Assembly: GCA_012295275.1 (NCBI GenBank)
Contig: CM022668.1
Span: 11,175,791 to 11,239,790 of the forward strand
Length of the DNA: 64,000 nt
Reading direction: 5' to 3'
Source: Chrysomallon squamiferum
Taxonomy: Eukaryota; Mollusca; Gastropoda; Neomphalida; Peltospiridae
The notes beneath the pieces were generated by a model. The model ran no database searches and was not told where the DNA came from. It saw only the letters and a program-made list of their open reading frames with translations. Shown piece by piece: positions 37,161 through 49,897 of the stretch. The translations under genes were made by a program, and so were the position numbers. Position 1 is the stretch's first letter. Every line of letters begins with the position of its first letter.

Positions 37161-37930
37161 GTAAGTCCCCAGTGTAACTTACATTTTAGTAATTATTACA
37201 TTAATCAGTCATTCTAATAATTATATGCATCTTGTCAGTAAGTATTTATATGAATGTTTTTGTATGTGTTATATATTATTTATGTGTATGTGTGTGTGTG
37301 TTTGTATCCGTGTGTTTGTATGTGTGAGAGTGAGTGTGTGTATGTATGAATAGATAGATTTATGCGTATATGTGTGTGTATGTGTGTGTGCGTGTGTGTA
37401 AGTTTGCGTGTAAATGACTTATTTATCATGACAAAAAGGTTTTTAAACATTTATACCGTAATGCTAAAAGAGGGTTTAACATGCTTTAGTTTTTACAAAC
37501 AGTTACCAAATTACCGCTGTGAATAAATGATTAACAGAATTATATAATGTTTCTGATATATCTGTGAAACATATATATATATAGGCATAAGAAAAACTAA
37601 CTAACTAACAAAGATATTTCCCTTTAATCAGCAATATAATGAGCTCGTATCTCACTACCAGCTCGTAATCAAAACCAACATCGGACTGTAGGACATATAT
37701 TTATTTTTTAACTAAATACTACTACTACCACTAATAATAATAATAATAATACAAGCCTGGTGTCACCATAAACAGGATTCCTATGTGGACGACTGTTTTT
37801 ATTTGTTATCAGCACGAGATCTTTTATTAATGAAATGTTTTAGATAACTATCAGAAATCAATATATGTGGGTTTCTTCAGCGGTTTTTTATTATTTTTTC
37901 TTCAAATTTGTTTGTTTGTTTTAGAAAGTC

Positions 37931-40900
37931 ATGACACATCAAAATGGAAGTAATTCCACGGCGACAGGGACGATGGGATTGATTGACGGAAAACAGAATT
38001 ACAAACGAAATCAAAATGAAGAGAAAAGCAGCAGTGTGTTTGGCAGCAGACTTTGGGTACATAGTTACGCATCAGTTATAAAAAAAAACAATAAAAAAAA
38101 CTTTTCTTCAACTGAGCTGAAAAGAAAATCATTTTCTGTATCTGTCTTTTATTCATGTTTATATATATACAGATTTACAGATACTGCGCAGCATGTTCCA
38201 TATCTCTTATACACGCTTTCACATTTACTGATCCTGCGTACTATTTTCAGTATATATCTCTTATCCACGTTTTCAATATATACTGATCCTACGTACTATT
38301 TTCTGTATCTATCTCTTATCCACGTTTTCAATATATACTGATCCTACGTACTATTGTCTGTATCTTTCTCTTATCTACGTTTTCATATTTTCTGATCCTA
38401 CGTACTATTTTCTGTATCTATCTCTTATTCACTTTTTCATATTTACTGATCCTACGTACTATTTTCTGTATCTCTCTCTTATCTACGTTTTCATATTTAC
38501 TGATCCTACGTACTATTTTCTGTATCTATATCTTGTCCACGCTTTCATATTCACTGATCCTGCTTACTATTTTCTGTTTTATTTCTTATCCACGCTTTCA
38601 TATTTATTAATCATGTGTGCCAGTTTTCTCTATCTCTTATTCACGCTTACATATTTACTGATCCTGCGTACGTTTTTCTGTCTTTATCATGTGTTGTTGC
38701 GCAACACTTTTTCTACCTCATTCACGTTTACATATTCACTGATCCTGCATATCATTTTCCTTATCTCTTATTTATGCTTTCGCATTTACTTATCCTGCGT
38801 ACTGTTTTTTGTGTCTACCTCTCGAACACGTTTTTATGTTTATTTGCAGATGATTCTGTCAGTTATCTTTATCTTAACAAGTTTAACTTTAGTCGGCCTG
38901 CTGCTGTGGCGTGAATTTGGGTAAGTGTAACAACAACAACAACGACAACAACAACAAAACAACAAAACAAAAACAAACACAACAACAAAAAAACAACAAA
39001 AAAACAACAACAGAAACAACAACAGTAATAATAATAGTAATATTTTAAATAATAATAATAATTATTATTATCATTATCATCATCACCATCATCATTAGAA
39101 CAGCACTAATAGAAGTACGATGCAGTATTGCAGTAGGAGTAGTAATACTAGAAATTTTAGAGGTGATTGTAATAGTAGCTGAAGTTTTCGCAGCTGTAGT
39201 AGTAGCTAGATGCAGTTGTGTTAGCGGTAGCAGTAGCAGTTGCCAGAGTTAATGAGAAGTTTATGTTTCTTTCAGAGTACGGAGAGAGACGAAACGTGAT
39301 GTGCTTGCACTGTTTCCCAGTTTGTTTCGGACACAAGAGGAGCAGCAGAATTACGCAGCACGAGTGTTTAAAATACAACGAGAGGAAATGAAGTTTATAA
39401 ACAAATCTGTTATCACCAATGAGTCGTGTAATTTTCAATGCCGACCGTTGAAAGGAGAATTTCTTGAAAACACAACGACATCCGAAAAACGTCCGAAGCG
39501 AGCAGTGTCCTCTGGTGCAAGATCGGGGTTAACGTACCACGCTTGCTGTATCTCGTGAGTACCTGTGTGTCACTTCCGCTGTGTATCAGCACGTTTGTCT
39601 GCCAGGTGTATGAATGTTTATCTGTTTGAATGTTTATGTATGTATGTATGTATGTATGTATGTATGTATGTATGTATGTATGTATGTATGTATCTATGTA
39701 TGTATGCATGTATCTATGTATGTACGTATAGATGCATGTATTTACGAGTGCATGTTTGTGTTTTGCGAATGTTTATGCATGTCTGTACATATTTGTAAAT
39801 GTTTGTGTGTTTGCGTGAGTGTGTAAATGTATGATTTGTACTTTTATGTAAATATGCATCGGCAGTGTTTGAATTTTACCACGGCACTAATAGCAAGTGC
39901 AGTGGTTGCCCTCCAAATCAGATTTAGTGGTTAAAATCTGAACGATCCCCACGGCAATAAAACACCTTGTTTGCCTCTATGCCCTAACCGCAAATCTCAC
40001 TGAAACACTGACCATGTTGAATAACAACTAAGTTAGGTATCTATTTGCTTAAACTGCAAATGCCACAATTAATTTCGAAGGATATATCAAAATAAAATTA
40101 ATAAATAGAAAACTGTTCCTTTCTTAAAAATATGTTCAAATACATTCTGTTCATTCTTTCCTGTTGTCATCGGATGACTGACATGGATATTCAACCATTA
40201 ACTTTATATCCAGGTGATGGGCCTAATTTAATGAAAGTGTTAATTTATTCTATTTTTCTGCAACTCAAAGTCGAAGTCTTCAACTTCAAAAAAGACCCAA
40301 ACGCTTTTCCGTAAAAAAAAATTAAAATTCTATCCCTGCTTTTGTGCCATTGAGTTAATGTTTATATGTTTGTGTAATATAAATATCACTTCTTATTATT
40401 AAAATTGTTGTATTCTTCATTTTCTTCTTCGTTATTCTTTCTTTCGTTCTTTCTTTCTTTTTCTTTAATTAATTTTATTTTATAAATTTCCAGGGAAACA
40501 AAGTTTATATCACCCAATCGTCTTGAAAATATTTTCGGAATTTCTCGGAACATTGTTCAGTTTAAAGACAAGAGACAGTTTTTCCAGATCCAGGAATGCA
40601 GGTGAAATGTTATGTTTAGTATCGACTGACGACACGATCTCATGACGATATATTTAGTTTTAGAAAGAAAACTCAAATACCACAATTAAAGTAATTTTCC
40701 ATTTTTTGGCTTTTAATTCTCGAAACCAGATATCATTAACACATAATATTTGTGGAAACCTCTACAAGATAATTATATTTATTATTATTATTATTCTACT
40801 TTATTGTTTGCAAAGTTTATCCTTCTAGACATGACAGTATTTTTAATTACAAATCACTGAGTTGCTTTTATCATCATCATAATCCTATTATTATTTATTT

Positions 40901-41165
40901 TTTTTTTTTTTTTTACAGTCAAGCACGAAATTGCTATGGTTGCAGTTGCGCCTCTACGGTTCAGTTCATATCAGCTGTGGTTGAAAACGAGGCAGCTGTT
41001 AGCGATGATGACATGTACATGCTGGACATAGTGAAGGTTTCAGGATGTTGTAAATGCATCAACAGACAGTTCGATAAGAAACGCAAGAGATCTGTACTGA
41101 ATAATAAAAGGTTCTGGACAAAATGGACACATTTTGTTAAACACGAATTTAAGACTCGCCAGTGA
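37931..41165 (+). CDS. Spätzle/neurotrophin-like cystine-knot ligand precursor, membrane-anchored
   Basis: Five coding exons: 37931-38056, 38850-38920, 39276-39554, 40494-40601, 40919-41165 (276 residues; phases 0, 2, 2, 2). The first exon begins six bases after a TTTTAG acceptor at 37924, so a non-coding exon lies upstream. Residues 1-42 are hydrophilic. A hydrophobic segment begins at 43 (MILSVIFILTSLTLVGLLLW) and suggests a type II anchor. If translation began instead at the ATG at 38850, the same segment would act as a signal peptide. A furin-type site R-P-K-R ends at residue 141. The mature part (142-276) has nine cysteines, Q-F-F-Q-I-Q-E-C and a closing C-C-K-C, in the order seen in Spätzle (I-Q-I-E-E-C, C-C-K-C) and, more loosely, neurotrophins. 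Such ligands bind Toll-family or Trk/p75-type receptors. The partner here is unknown. The family call is made on motif order, not alignment. Confidence 0.78.
38165..38840. repeat. Intronic minisatellite, about 57-base unit
   Basis: About 11 imperfect copies of TTTCATATTTACTGATCCTA plus CGTACTATTTTCTGTATCTA and CTCTTATCCACG. The array ends about ten bases before the exon at 38850, so it replaces most of the polypyrimidine region. Long frames through it are artefacts. Confidence 0.9.
39638..39740. repeat. (TATG)n microsatellite
   Basis: About 14 perfect TATG/GTAT units followed by imperfect ones, in the intron after the furin-site exon. Confidence 0.92.
39850..40010. other. Complex-sequence island, possible transposon fragment
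   Basis: A GC-richer block between simple repeats. It contains CACGGCACTAAT and CCCCACGGCAATAAAA, two related CACGGCA motifs about 80 bases apart. It has no frame and no clear ends. It resembles transposon debris, but I cannot name a family. Confidence 0.3.
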
Positions 41166-41269
41166 TTCTGATAGTCAGCGTCACTTAAACTGATTTCAAA
41201 ATGTATCCTCGGTGACCAACCGACAAAATCTGATTTGTTTCATTATTATGAGCTGTTAATCTTTCCTAA

Positions 41270-41275
41270 TAATAA
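41270..41275 (+). terminator. Candidate polyadenylation signal of the cystine-knot gene
   Basis: AATAAA in CCTAATAATAAAGTATG lies about 105 bases after the stop codon. Confidence 0.4.
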
Positions 41276-41523
41276 AGTATGATGATAATAAGTCCGTTAG
41301 AATGTTTGGGAGGTAAATAACATACACATACAAACAAACACACACACAAACATACAGACCAACACAGACAGACACACATACACACACACGCACACACTAG
41401 TTTATACATAATAACATGAGTGAAATAGCAGTAATAACATCGTTGAGACAAAAAGGAAAACATTTTCTTTTTAAATATCGTCTACTGAATTTACCGCATA
41501 CTTAGTGCATTCAAGAATAACGA

Positions 41524-41594
<71 letters not shown>

Positions 41595-41693
41595 GTAAAA
41601 AGATAAATAAATAAAAAGGGAAAAAATTACAGTATCATTCAATGCTGTACTTTATTGTTAGAAAAGATTAATGGTATGACTAATAAAGGAGCT

Positions 41694-41885
41694 GCGTGTG
41701 GATGCTGATTAGAAGAAAGTGATTGCTTAGTGTTTGTGATGCAACTGAAAATCCAGTGCAGTTCCATTGTATTGTTATTATTATTGTTATTATTATTATC
41801 ATCATCATCATGATCATCATGATCATCATCATCATTATTATTATTTATTATTATTATATTATTATTATTTTTATTATTATTTTAT
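41694..41885 (+). mobile_element. Dispersed repeat with (ATT)n-type tail, copy 2
   Basis: Partner of 32250-32363, same orientation, about 80% alike by eye over 80 bases, and again running directly into an ATT/ATC triplet tail. Confidence 0.6.
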
Positions 41886-41918
41886 GACTTATCTTATTTT
41901 TAATCATTGTTTATTTTG

Positions 41919-41961
<43 letters not shown>

Positions 41962-42758
41962 TGTGCTGGCTCGTTTATCCAGATCAGACGTGCAGGCATG
42001 TCTTTATAAAATATGTATTTCTTAAAAAATCAATAATTCTTCCTAATTTTATGTCTTAATTATATGTTTGAATGTGCATTTGTACCAAAATTAAATTAAT
42101 AATAATAGCAATAACATTTGTTGTTTTGTTTTATTTATTTATTTGCTTTCTTACTTACTTGAATTATTATTATTGTTATCATCAACACAACTAATTGCTG
42201 ACGTCACTAATTAGTAAGGCGTGGCTAGAGCTATGTGTGCCGATATGCTTACAACTTTTTATCCTCGGCAAAACAGAACTTCATTTAAAGTATAAAGGTT
42301 TGTAAAGATTTGAATATTATAATAAATAAATTAGAATTTAACGTTAAAAAAAATTTCTACTAAATGTTTAAAAATAAAATATAATATAAACTTAGTTAAA
42401 ATTATTTATTTTCTGCCAGCTGTATCAAAAAAAATAAAAAAATAAATAAATAAATAAATAAATAAAAAAAAATACAACAAAAAAACAACAACCAAACACT
42501 CCTTTGTGTGCCCCTGTTGTAATTCTAATCTTAGTAATATCTGCCGCTAGTAAAGTAGTGTTTTGATTCCTCTTCATTCTCACTATTCAATTTAATTACG
42601 TTTTTTATAATGTCAGTTTTATTTTATTTCATTTTCGTATTTTTTTTTTTTTTTGGTATAAGTGATAACTGTCCGAACTCAGATATCAGCAACATCAGCC
42701 AAAACAACGATAAAAGCAACAACAACAAAACCCCAAAACAAATCTACAACTGCTGCTC

Positions 42759-42794
<36 letters not shown>

Positions 42795-43146
42795 ATAATA
42801 ATAATAATAATAACAATAATAATAATAATTATAGATAGAGATAGATAGAAACAAACAAACAAACAAAAGAACCAAACAAATATGATTTTTTTATAAAATA
42901 ATCCTTTCAAAGAAAAAGTAAACAAATATCTCAATAACAATTTACAGGATTGTTAGACTGGAAGAATACAAAGAAGCCTGAGAATATATATTTTAATTTA
43001 ACACTGAATTTATGTTCGACCATTTCAGATCTATTTCATGTACAATTTTAATGCATTGGTGCGCCACGACATAGTCGGAAATTTACTACGTTTTTAGGGC
43101 GGTGGTGCTCCTACGAATGTCGTAGAGATATCTCCACAAACTAACA

Positions 43147-44354
43147 ATGGCGGACAGGTCTAGTTCCGCTCATGAGATAACATATTACTTAAATGTTGAA
43201 AATGCAAAATTGCTAGCGTTAATAATGGTAACAAGTTTCATTGCCTACCATAGTATAATTCATTTACAATATGGTAAGTTTATAGAAAAGTTTTTACGGT
43301 CTTCCTGATCATATTTGTTGCTATGGTTAATCGTCAAAATGACTAATCATTATGATGTATGATGATGATGTACTAATGATTTCTAATCAACCAGTGAACT
43401 ATAACTATTATTAGTATCAACTAGTATAAGTCTGCATCACAGTTTGTAGCTGTCATAAGCTGAAATTAGTCTAACAGGGAAATATCATTTTATCCAGATT
43501 ACATTGGCAGTATTTATATAATACATTTTTTGTTTATTTTAAATATTATTTTTAATTCAAATTATCACTTATTGTGCATCATCTGTATGCAAAAAAAAAC
43601 CAACCAAACAAACAAACAAACAAACAAACAAACAAAAAAACAAAACAACAACAACAAAGAACAACAGAAAAACAAAACAAAAAACAAACACTAAAACACT
43701 GCAGATTAAAACGACACCAAGACTGAACATTGACAGAAATGATATAATAACAAAAGAAGTCATGAATTATTTACCTAAATAAAATATGCTTGCATTTTTT
43801 CGTCTATATAGAAACTGATTTGGCAACATAAAAATTCATATAGTTTTAAAGCATTAAACGGTTTAAACCACAAAAGAATGAGTTTTAGAGCCGTACTGTT
43901 ATGAAGCATATTGCTAAAACTCATGAATTTTTATTCATTAAAGGGACTAATTAGCAATACAAATTAGTACGAGATCACATGGTTACACTGCCCAATCATC
44001 AAACATGTCTTTAACTCTAAGCATAACCTGCATATATTATATATTGATTCTCCATAGTATATCTACATGATTATGATAATTTATGTTGTTTAAAATCATC
44101 TGTTTTGTTGATTGAGGTTTCTGAAATGAATATTGTTAACCCTGACAACTGATGTTAAAATTAAAATTATTTTATTGGAAATATTTCTGATTTGACCACC
44201 GTGTGTACTACCTTTTTTTTTTTTTTTTTTTTTTTATTTATTTAAATTTATTTATTTATTTATTTATTTATTCATATATTAACTTTTTTTTTTTTTCTTT
44301 CTACTTGTTTTTTTTTTTTTTTTTTTTCCTTATATCAATGTATGTGTTTTATTT

Positions 44355-44397
<43 letters not shown>

Positions 44398-47300
44398 TTC
44401 TTTTTCTTATTTCTTTTTTGTTTTTTTGTCTGAATAATTTTTCCATGGTTACACAATTCTTAAATATTTCCGGGTGTAATTGAATTATCTCATATACTTA
44501 ATATTACTAATATTGAAAGAGAATAAACTTGGCAGATATAGTGTTTAATAGCAGATGTATTTGAATACAAAGGAATATTGATCTACAAAACTAGTGTTTA
44601 AAATAGCAGGTATATTTGTTATGTTGTACAAACAAGTATTGATTACAAAACTAGTCATTAATAGGATGTGTTGGAAATGATAAATAAAACATATTGTTAA
44701 GACAAAGATATAGTTAATGATTGCAGATCTGTATAATGTAATTACATATTTTAAAGTGAAACAGACATTTATTTACAAAACACAGAACTTCATTACAGCA
44801 TAAAAATTATAATTTATTTTATACTGAAAATGCCCCATGGTATGTACATTTCAAGATTTTCTGTTGTTGTTTGTATATAAACCTCTGTTTTTGTCACACA
44901 TTCTTCACTAATTAGTAAAAATCATAATTTTATTGTTGGTTCAATTGTTTTCACCTAAAGCAGTCAACCAGTAGCATCATGATGATTGATGAAGATAAGT
45001 TTCTTTTGTTTGTTTTTTAATATGATACCCTGATACACATCATTCATTACATTCCTCAACACAAAACAACTGACTATCAAATCAAATTTGTTCTGTTGTG
45101 TCTGGTATCAAAATGTTAATACCCGAACTGTAATTTTTTTAAGGAAATGATTCCTGTGAATGGTTGCTTAGTGATGGGAGGTTTCCTGGTTACAATACCT
45201 GGCAACCGTATGGCTGTATGATGCACAAGTATACAAAAAGGTAAATTACGTATGTAGTGTTTATGTGTGTGTGGTGTTTGGATCTGTTTTGTTCATGTGT
45301 TTATATCATAATATTAAAAGTTTGGTGTGTTTGTGAGTGTGTGTGTGTCTGTGCATGTTAGTGTATTAATACTGTAAAGTTTGGGGTATATGTGTGTTTG
45401 TCTGCAGTGTGTTTTATGTTTATATTTGTGTGACTTGTGTCAGTGTTCCATAAATTAATGTTTATACTTTAACACCTTACAAGACTTGATGTGATGGTTT
45501 TTTAGTGTTTTATTTTCTTTTCTTTTTATTATGATGTACTATTAATAAAACTTATTACTGGTGGCAGAAGTATCCCCCAGCATGAAAGAAAGCTAAAAAT
45601 GAAAAAAAAATAAAAAATAATTTTAAAATGTTCTTAATTTTATAGGAGGATATTTGAAATTTGTATAAGTTATAATGCAGACTTCCAAAAAAAATTAAAT
45701 TCTGTTCATTCTTAGAGGAAAAAAGAACTACTATGCATTACATAAATTTTAATATTGTGTCTATATTTATATGTTTATTCCTGTTTAATAAACTTATAAA
45801 TGTTTATGTTTCATATATAAACATATTTTTATTATAAAAAAAAAAGGACAAAACTATTGTGGATTTATATTTTCATTAAATAAATAAATAAAACCACTTC
45901 CTGCTGTATTTACAGTGATGCGAGGATGTGCATGCACTACATATCATACTGGGGAGGACGTAATCATATAACATTCCTTGGTGACTCGCGAGTTCGTCAG
46001 CTGTACTTTGAGTTCATTAACCTGATCAGTGACAAGGAGGTGAAGAACAATAAAACTCAGAGAGACATTCACTTCCAGGATGAGCAGATCAGTGCCCGAG
46101 TGGTTTGTATCTGAATATAACTGTATTAAAATACTTTATACACTTCTGAATCTAGCCTTTTTTTTAAAAATAATATAACTTTATGTAACAGCTTTATACT
46201 GTTCAGTTGTTTGTATCTGAACATAATTTTATTTAAAATACTTTATAAAGTTAGGTTGTTTTGTATCTGAATATGACTATTTAAAGTTTAATAAAATATT
46301 ATAACTGTTTAAAATACTATAACTTTCTTTAAAATACAATAACTTTGTTTCAGTACAATTCAGAGATTAGTTTTGGAACGTAATTTTTTAAATAATACTT
46401 TAAAGTTTATGCAGTTCAGTAATCAATATCGGAATGAACTTTATTTAAAATAGTTTTTCCATTCAATGATTAGTATAAAGAACTATGTATATATATGTAC
46501 ATTTTAAACAATGCATCAAAAATAATTGATACAGAAGGACACTTTTTACATTTAAAATGTTGAAATGTTTTTCAGGACTTTCTATGGCATCCAATGGTGA
46601 ACATTTCAATGTATTATGTGTACAAAAACTGGCTGCTTAGTGAGCCAGGAACCAGACCAAACCTTGTAGTCACAGGAAGCGCTTTGGTAAGATTTTATTA
46701 TTACACAGACAACCAGTACATTTCTTGTTATTGTCATCTTCACACTGATAGTGAAGAAAGTTTAAAAGAAAAGTTAAAAAATAAAAAGTAAAGGCAAAAT
46801 GAAACCTCAGAGTAGGTACCGGCAGCCTAGCCGATATAATTGGTCGAAGCTGTTAAAAGTTCAGATTTTGTCCATTTTCCTCCACTCCCAAATCCCTTCT
46901 ATAAATCCTACCATTAAAAAAATACATGTAACTAAAGATCTTTGTGTGCTCTTTTAAATGGTGTTGTTGTTCTTGTTGCATGTTAAATGAGTTCTTTGTA
47001 CGAGAGTGTTAAACACAGTGGGGGTAAACAAACTTCGGTGCCAGTGGTCAGCAATTAACAGCGTGGAGTAAAACCCTAAAATAGGGTCTCTCTCCAAACG
47101 CCTGGCTTGTTTTTGCCAAAATGGCTTCATTGTTATTTTTAGCACAGCAAGGAGGGTCAAAGTTCAATCTTTCTAACAGTGTGGATGTCGTTGCTGGCAA
47201 TCGCTTATATCAAAAGTTGTGTCCAAAAATGTACTTTTTCATGCCTTCAAACCAATTTTGAAAAAAACGGGCTGAAAATAAAACCTATGTTCACGGGATC

Positions 47301-49840
47301 AACTGAAAGATCATTCAATTACCTTTCAAACAATGTGTGACACTATGGTGTGTCTTCTTTGGCGAAAACAAGCTCCGCGCTTGAACATAGCATGTGCTTA
47401 GTGAAATCGCCATTACGTTACGTTTTTTACAGAACGAAATCGCCATACAGCTAGAAAGGTCTGGCACTGTTTAAAATGATTATATTTATATGTTGTTTAT
47501 ATTTTTAATAACTTGTTGGTTGTTTGTTTTTCTTCAGTGTTCCTACTTTTAGCGTAAACATTATAGCACATGCATAGCAAAATTGCACTCTGAAATAAAC
47601 AAATTAACATTGTTTTGCCGATTACTATCTTCAGTTTAAAACCGTCAGTTATTTTGCTTTCAAAATTCTTGTGATAAACGTCGAATTAAGAAGTGATAAA
47701 TATTGAATTAAGAAGCATAAACATATCAAACTATACAACATAATAGAACAATGTATTCAGAGGTAATAATGGAATGCTGAATAAAAATCTAATCACTTTT
47801 TTTAAAATATAAAATCATAAATTGATCAGTTTTAAAACATTATTTTTGCTTGTTGATAACCTCTATCAGAGAAAATTTCAACAATGGTCAGATGATATGT
47901 AACTTTTGTTTGCTGTCAAATCACAGCAAGTACAAAGCTAAGAAAATTTTTTTTATATTTGCTTCAAATGACAGACTTATAACACCTGTGTCATTAATTG
48001 CCTCTAGTCTCATGATTACATACATTTTGTTGTCCCTGATTAATACCTGCAACACCTTTCTGGTGTTGACTCAAAGGATTAGCTGAGTTTATGTATTGCA
48101 AAGGATTATGGTTAAACATCAAATGCTTGTAGACCTTTTAAGTAACATTTTATATATATATGATATATACACATCACAATATCTTAATTTATTACTACCA
48201 ATTATTTAATAGAATGAAAATTGAAGCTGCTTATGTAAATAAAGTTGTGCTGTTCTATATAAATTGAAAAGTTAATTTTTTTTTTTATTGGCTTTTCAGA
48301 ATTTTTTAAAACTTTTTTATTACAAATGTCATTTGAAAGATCTTGATAAATAGTTCACAACACAAGTTGAATTTGTCAAATTTGTCTATTTGAACTTTTA
48401 GTCATTCTGCCGTGTGTCATTTTGAAGATGTTGGCATGTTCAGCATGTTATTGTGAACAGACATACAAATATACAGGTCTGAAAAAACTGAGCTCATTTA
48501 GCAAGTTGGTCCCATCATTCTTGTTGATTTAGGGCCTTTTGTGTCAATTACTTTTCAAACTACCATTGGCCAAAGTAGCCCTTTCTGCTAATTAGCCAAA
48601 ATAGGGCTAAAAAACAACCAAATACCCGTCGTACCAATTCGCATATATCTTCTTAACCGCTGGAGATACAGTCATATTTTTTTGTGTGTTTTCATTCTTT
48701 TTGCTACAGGTTTCATTATGTGCTATTATGTGAAATTAAAGTCAGAAAAAAATTGCCTGCCAGTACCTACTCAGAGAAAAAAAAAAGAAGTAAACTAAGA
48801 AAAAACATATAAGAAATAGCATGAACCAAATGTTGTTTTGTTTGTTGGGTTTTTTGTATTTATTGGTTCTTTTCATTAAATTTAAATTAATTTCTAATTA
48901 AAGCAATAATCAGACCATGTTTGAATCTTCTCTTGCGAATAGAAATTATGGTTTACTAATCCACCAAAACATACCAAAGAAGTAATACAAAATATATAAA
49001 TTTAAAATAATGAAATAATATAATAAATATAAATATTTTATTTCATGGAGAAACATTTTATATCTTTTTTTTTTGGTAAACATATATTGATCAGTGTCCA
49101 TGTTAAGTGTTGTGATGAGTATTAAGCATCACATAAAGTGCACAGCAGCCACAACATTAAAAATAAACAAAAATACAATAGAGTGAAGATAAACTATTTA
49201 ACTAATTTTTCAGTGGTGTATCAAAATAAACAATGGCAGTGAAGAGGCATTGGAGAACTATAAAGGTGAATGTTTAAACTTTATTTTATTTAAATTTTAA
49301 ATGTTTAAGCCATCTGACAGCAGAATTCTTTGATTTAACATTTTATATTAGTTCTTTATGTTTAAAAGATTTTTAAAAAGAACTAATATTTTTCTTCTTT
49401 ATTAACTTACATTTTTATAATTATTTTAAAATAATTAATTATATGGCGACTTCTCTGTTAATGTATGTATGTAATTGCAGTAAACCTAACCACCATTGTA
49501 CGCTACATCAATAAACTCAAACAGTCGACAAAAATTCTCTGGACCTTACAAGGTAAGTTTTTATTTCACAAAATATATAGGACTTCATTCAAAGTTTGGC
49601 TTTACATTTTAAGGAGTTTGTCATGCTAACAACACTATTACATCAATACCAACACAGATCTTCAAAATGTAAATTCCAACCTTGGTCATGCTAAATGTTT
49701 CTTGCCTTCTGGATTATTGTTTGCATCATAAAGTGTTTTAAATTTAATAAATATTTCAATAAGATTATAAAACAATGATATTTCCACTGTTCCTGTTTGA
49801 TTCTGGATGGCAGTCAGAAGAATAAATCACAGAGAATGTG

Positions 49841-49897
<57 letters not shown>

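Larger units (their letters stand above)
31222..37924. other. Intergenic, between divergent RALBP1 (-) and the cystine-knot gene (+)
   Basis: This holds simple repeats ((CT)n, (GA)n, (AC)n, (AAT)n, TATG-type), a minisatellite at 32640-32890 built on TTAATAATT(T/C)A and ACTAAG, trinucleotide GTA/GTT-rich DNA at 34260-34520, and the elements listed separately. Promoters of both flanking genes must lie here, but I cannot point to one. No conserved coding exon was recognised. Confidence 0.5.
41166..43146. other. Intergenic between the cystine-knot gene and CASD1
   Basis: (AAT)n at 41528-41594, a tailed dispersed repeat at 41694-41885, (GT)n at 41921-41965, (AAAT)n near 42430, and (CTA)n then (AAT)n at 42765-42830. 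The last 130 bases before CASD1 are GC-richer (for example AGGGCGGTGGTGCTCC) and likely hold its promoter and 5' UTR. Confidence 0.5.

Noticed and set aside
44203-44433. 76-codon hydrophobic frame, possible membrane peptide
   Set aside because: Poly-T and TTTA repeats produce Phe/Leu/Ile/Tyr runs. There is no conserved sequence.
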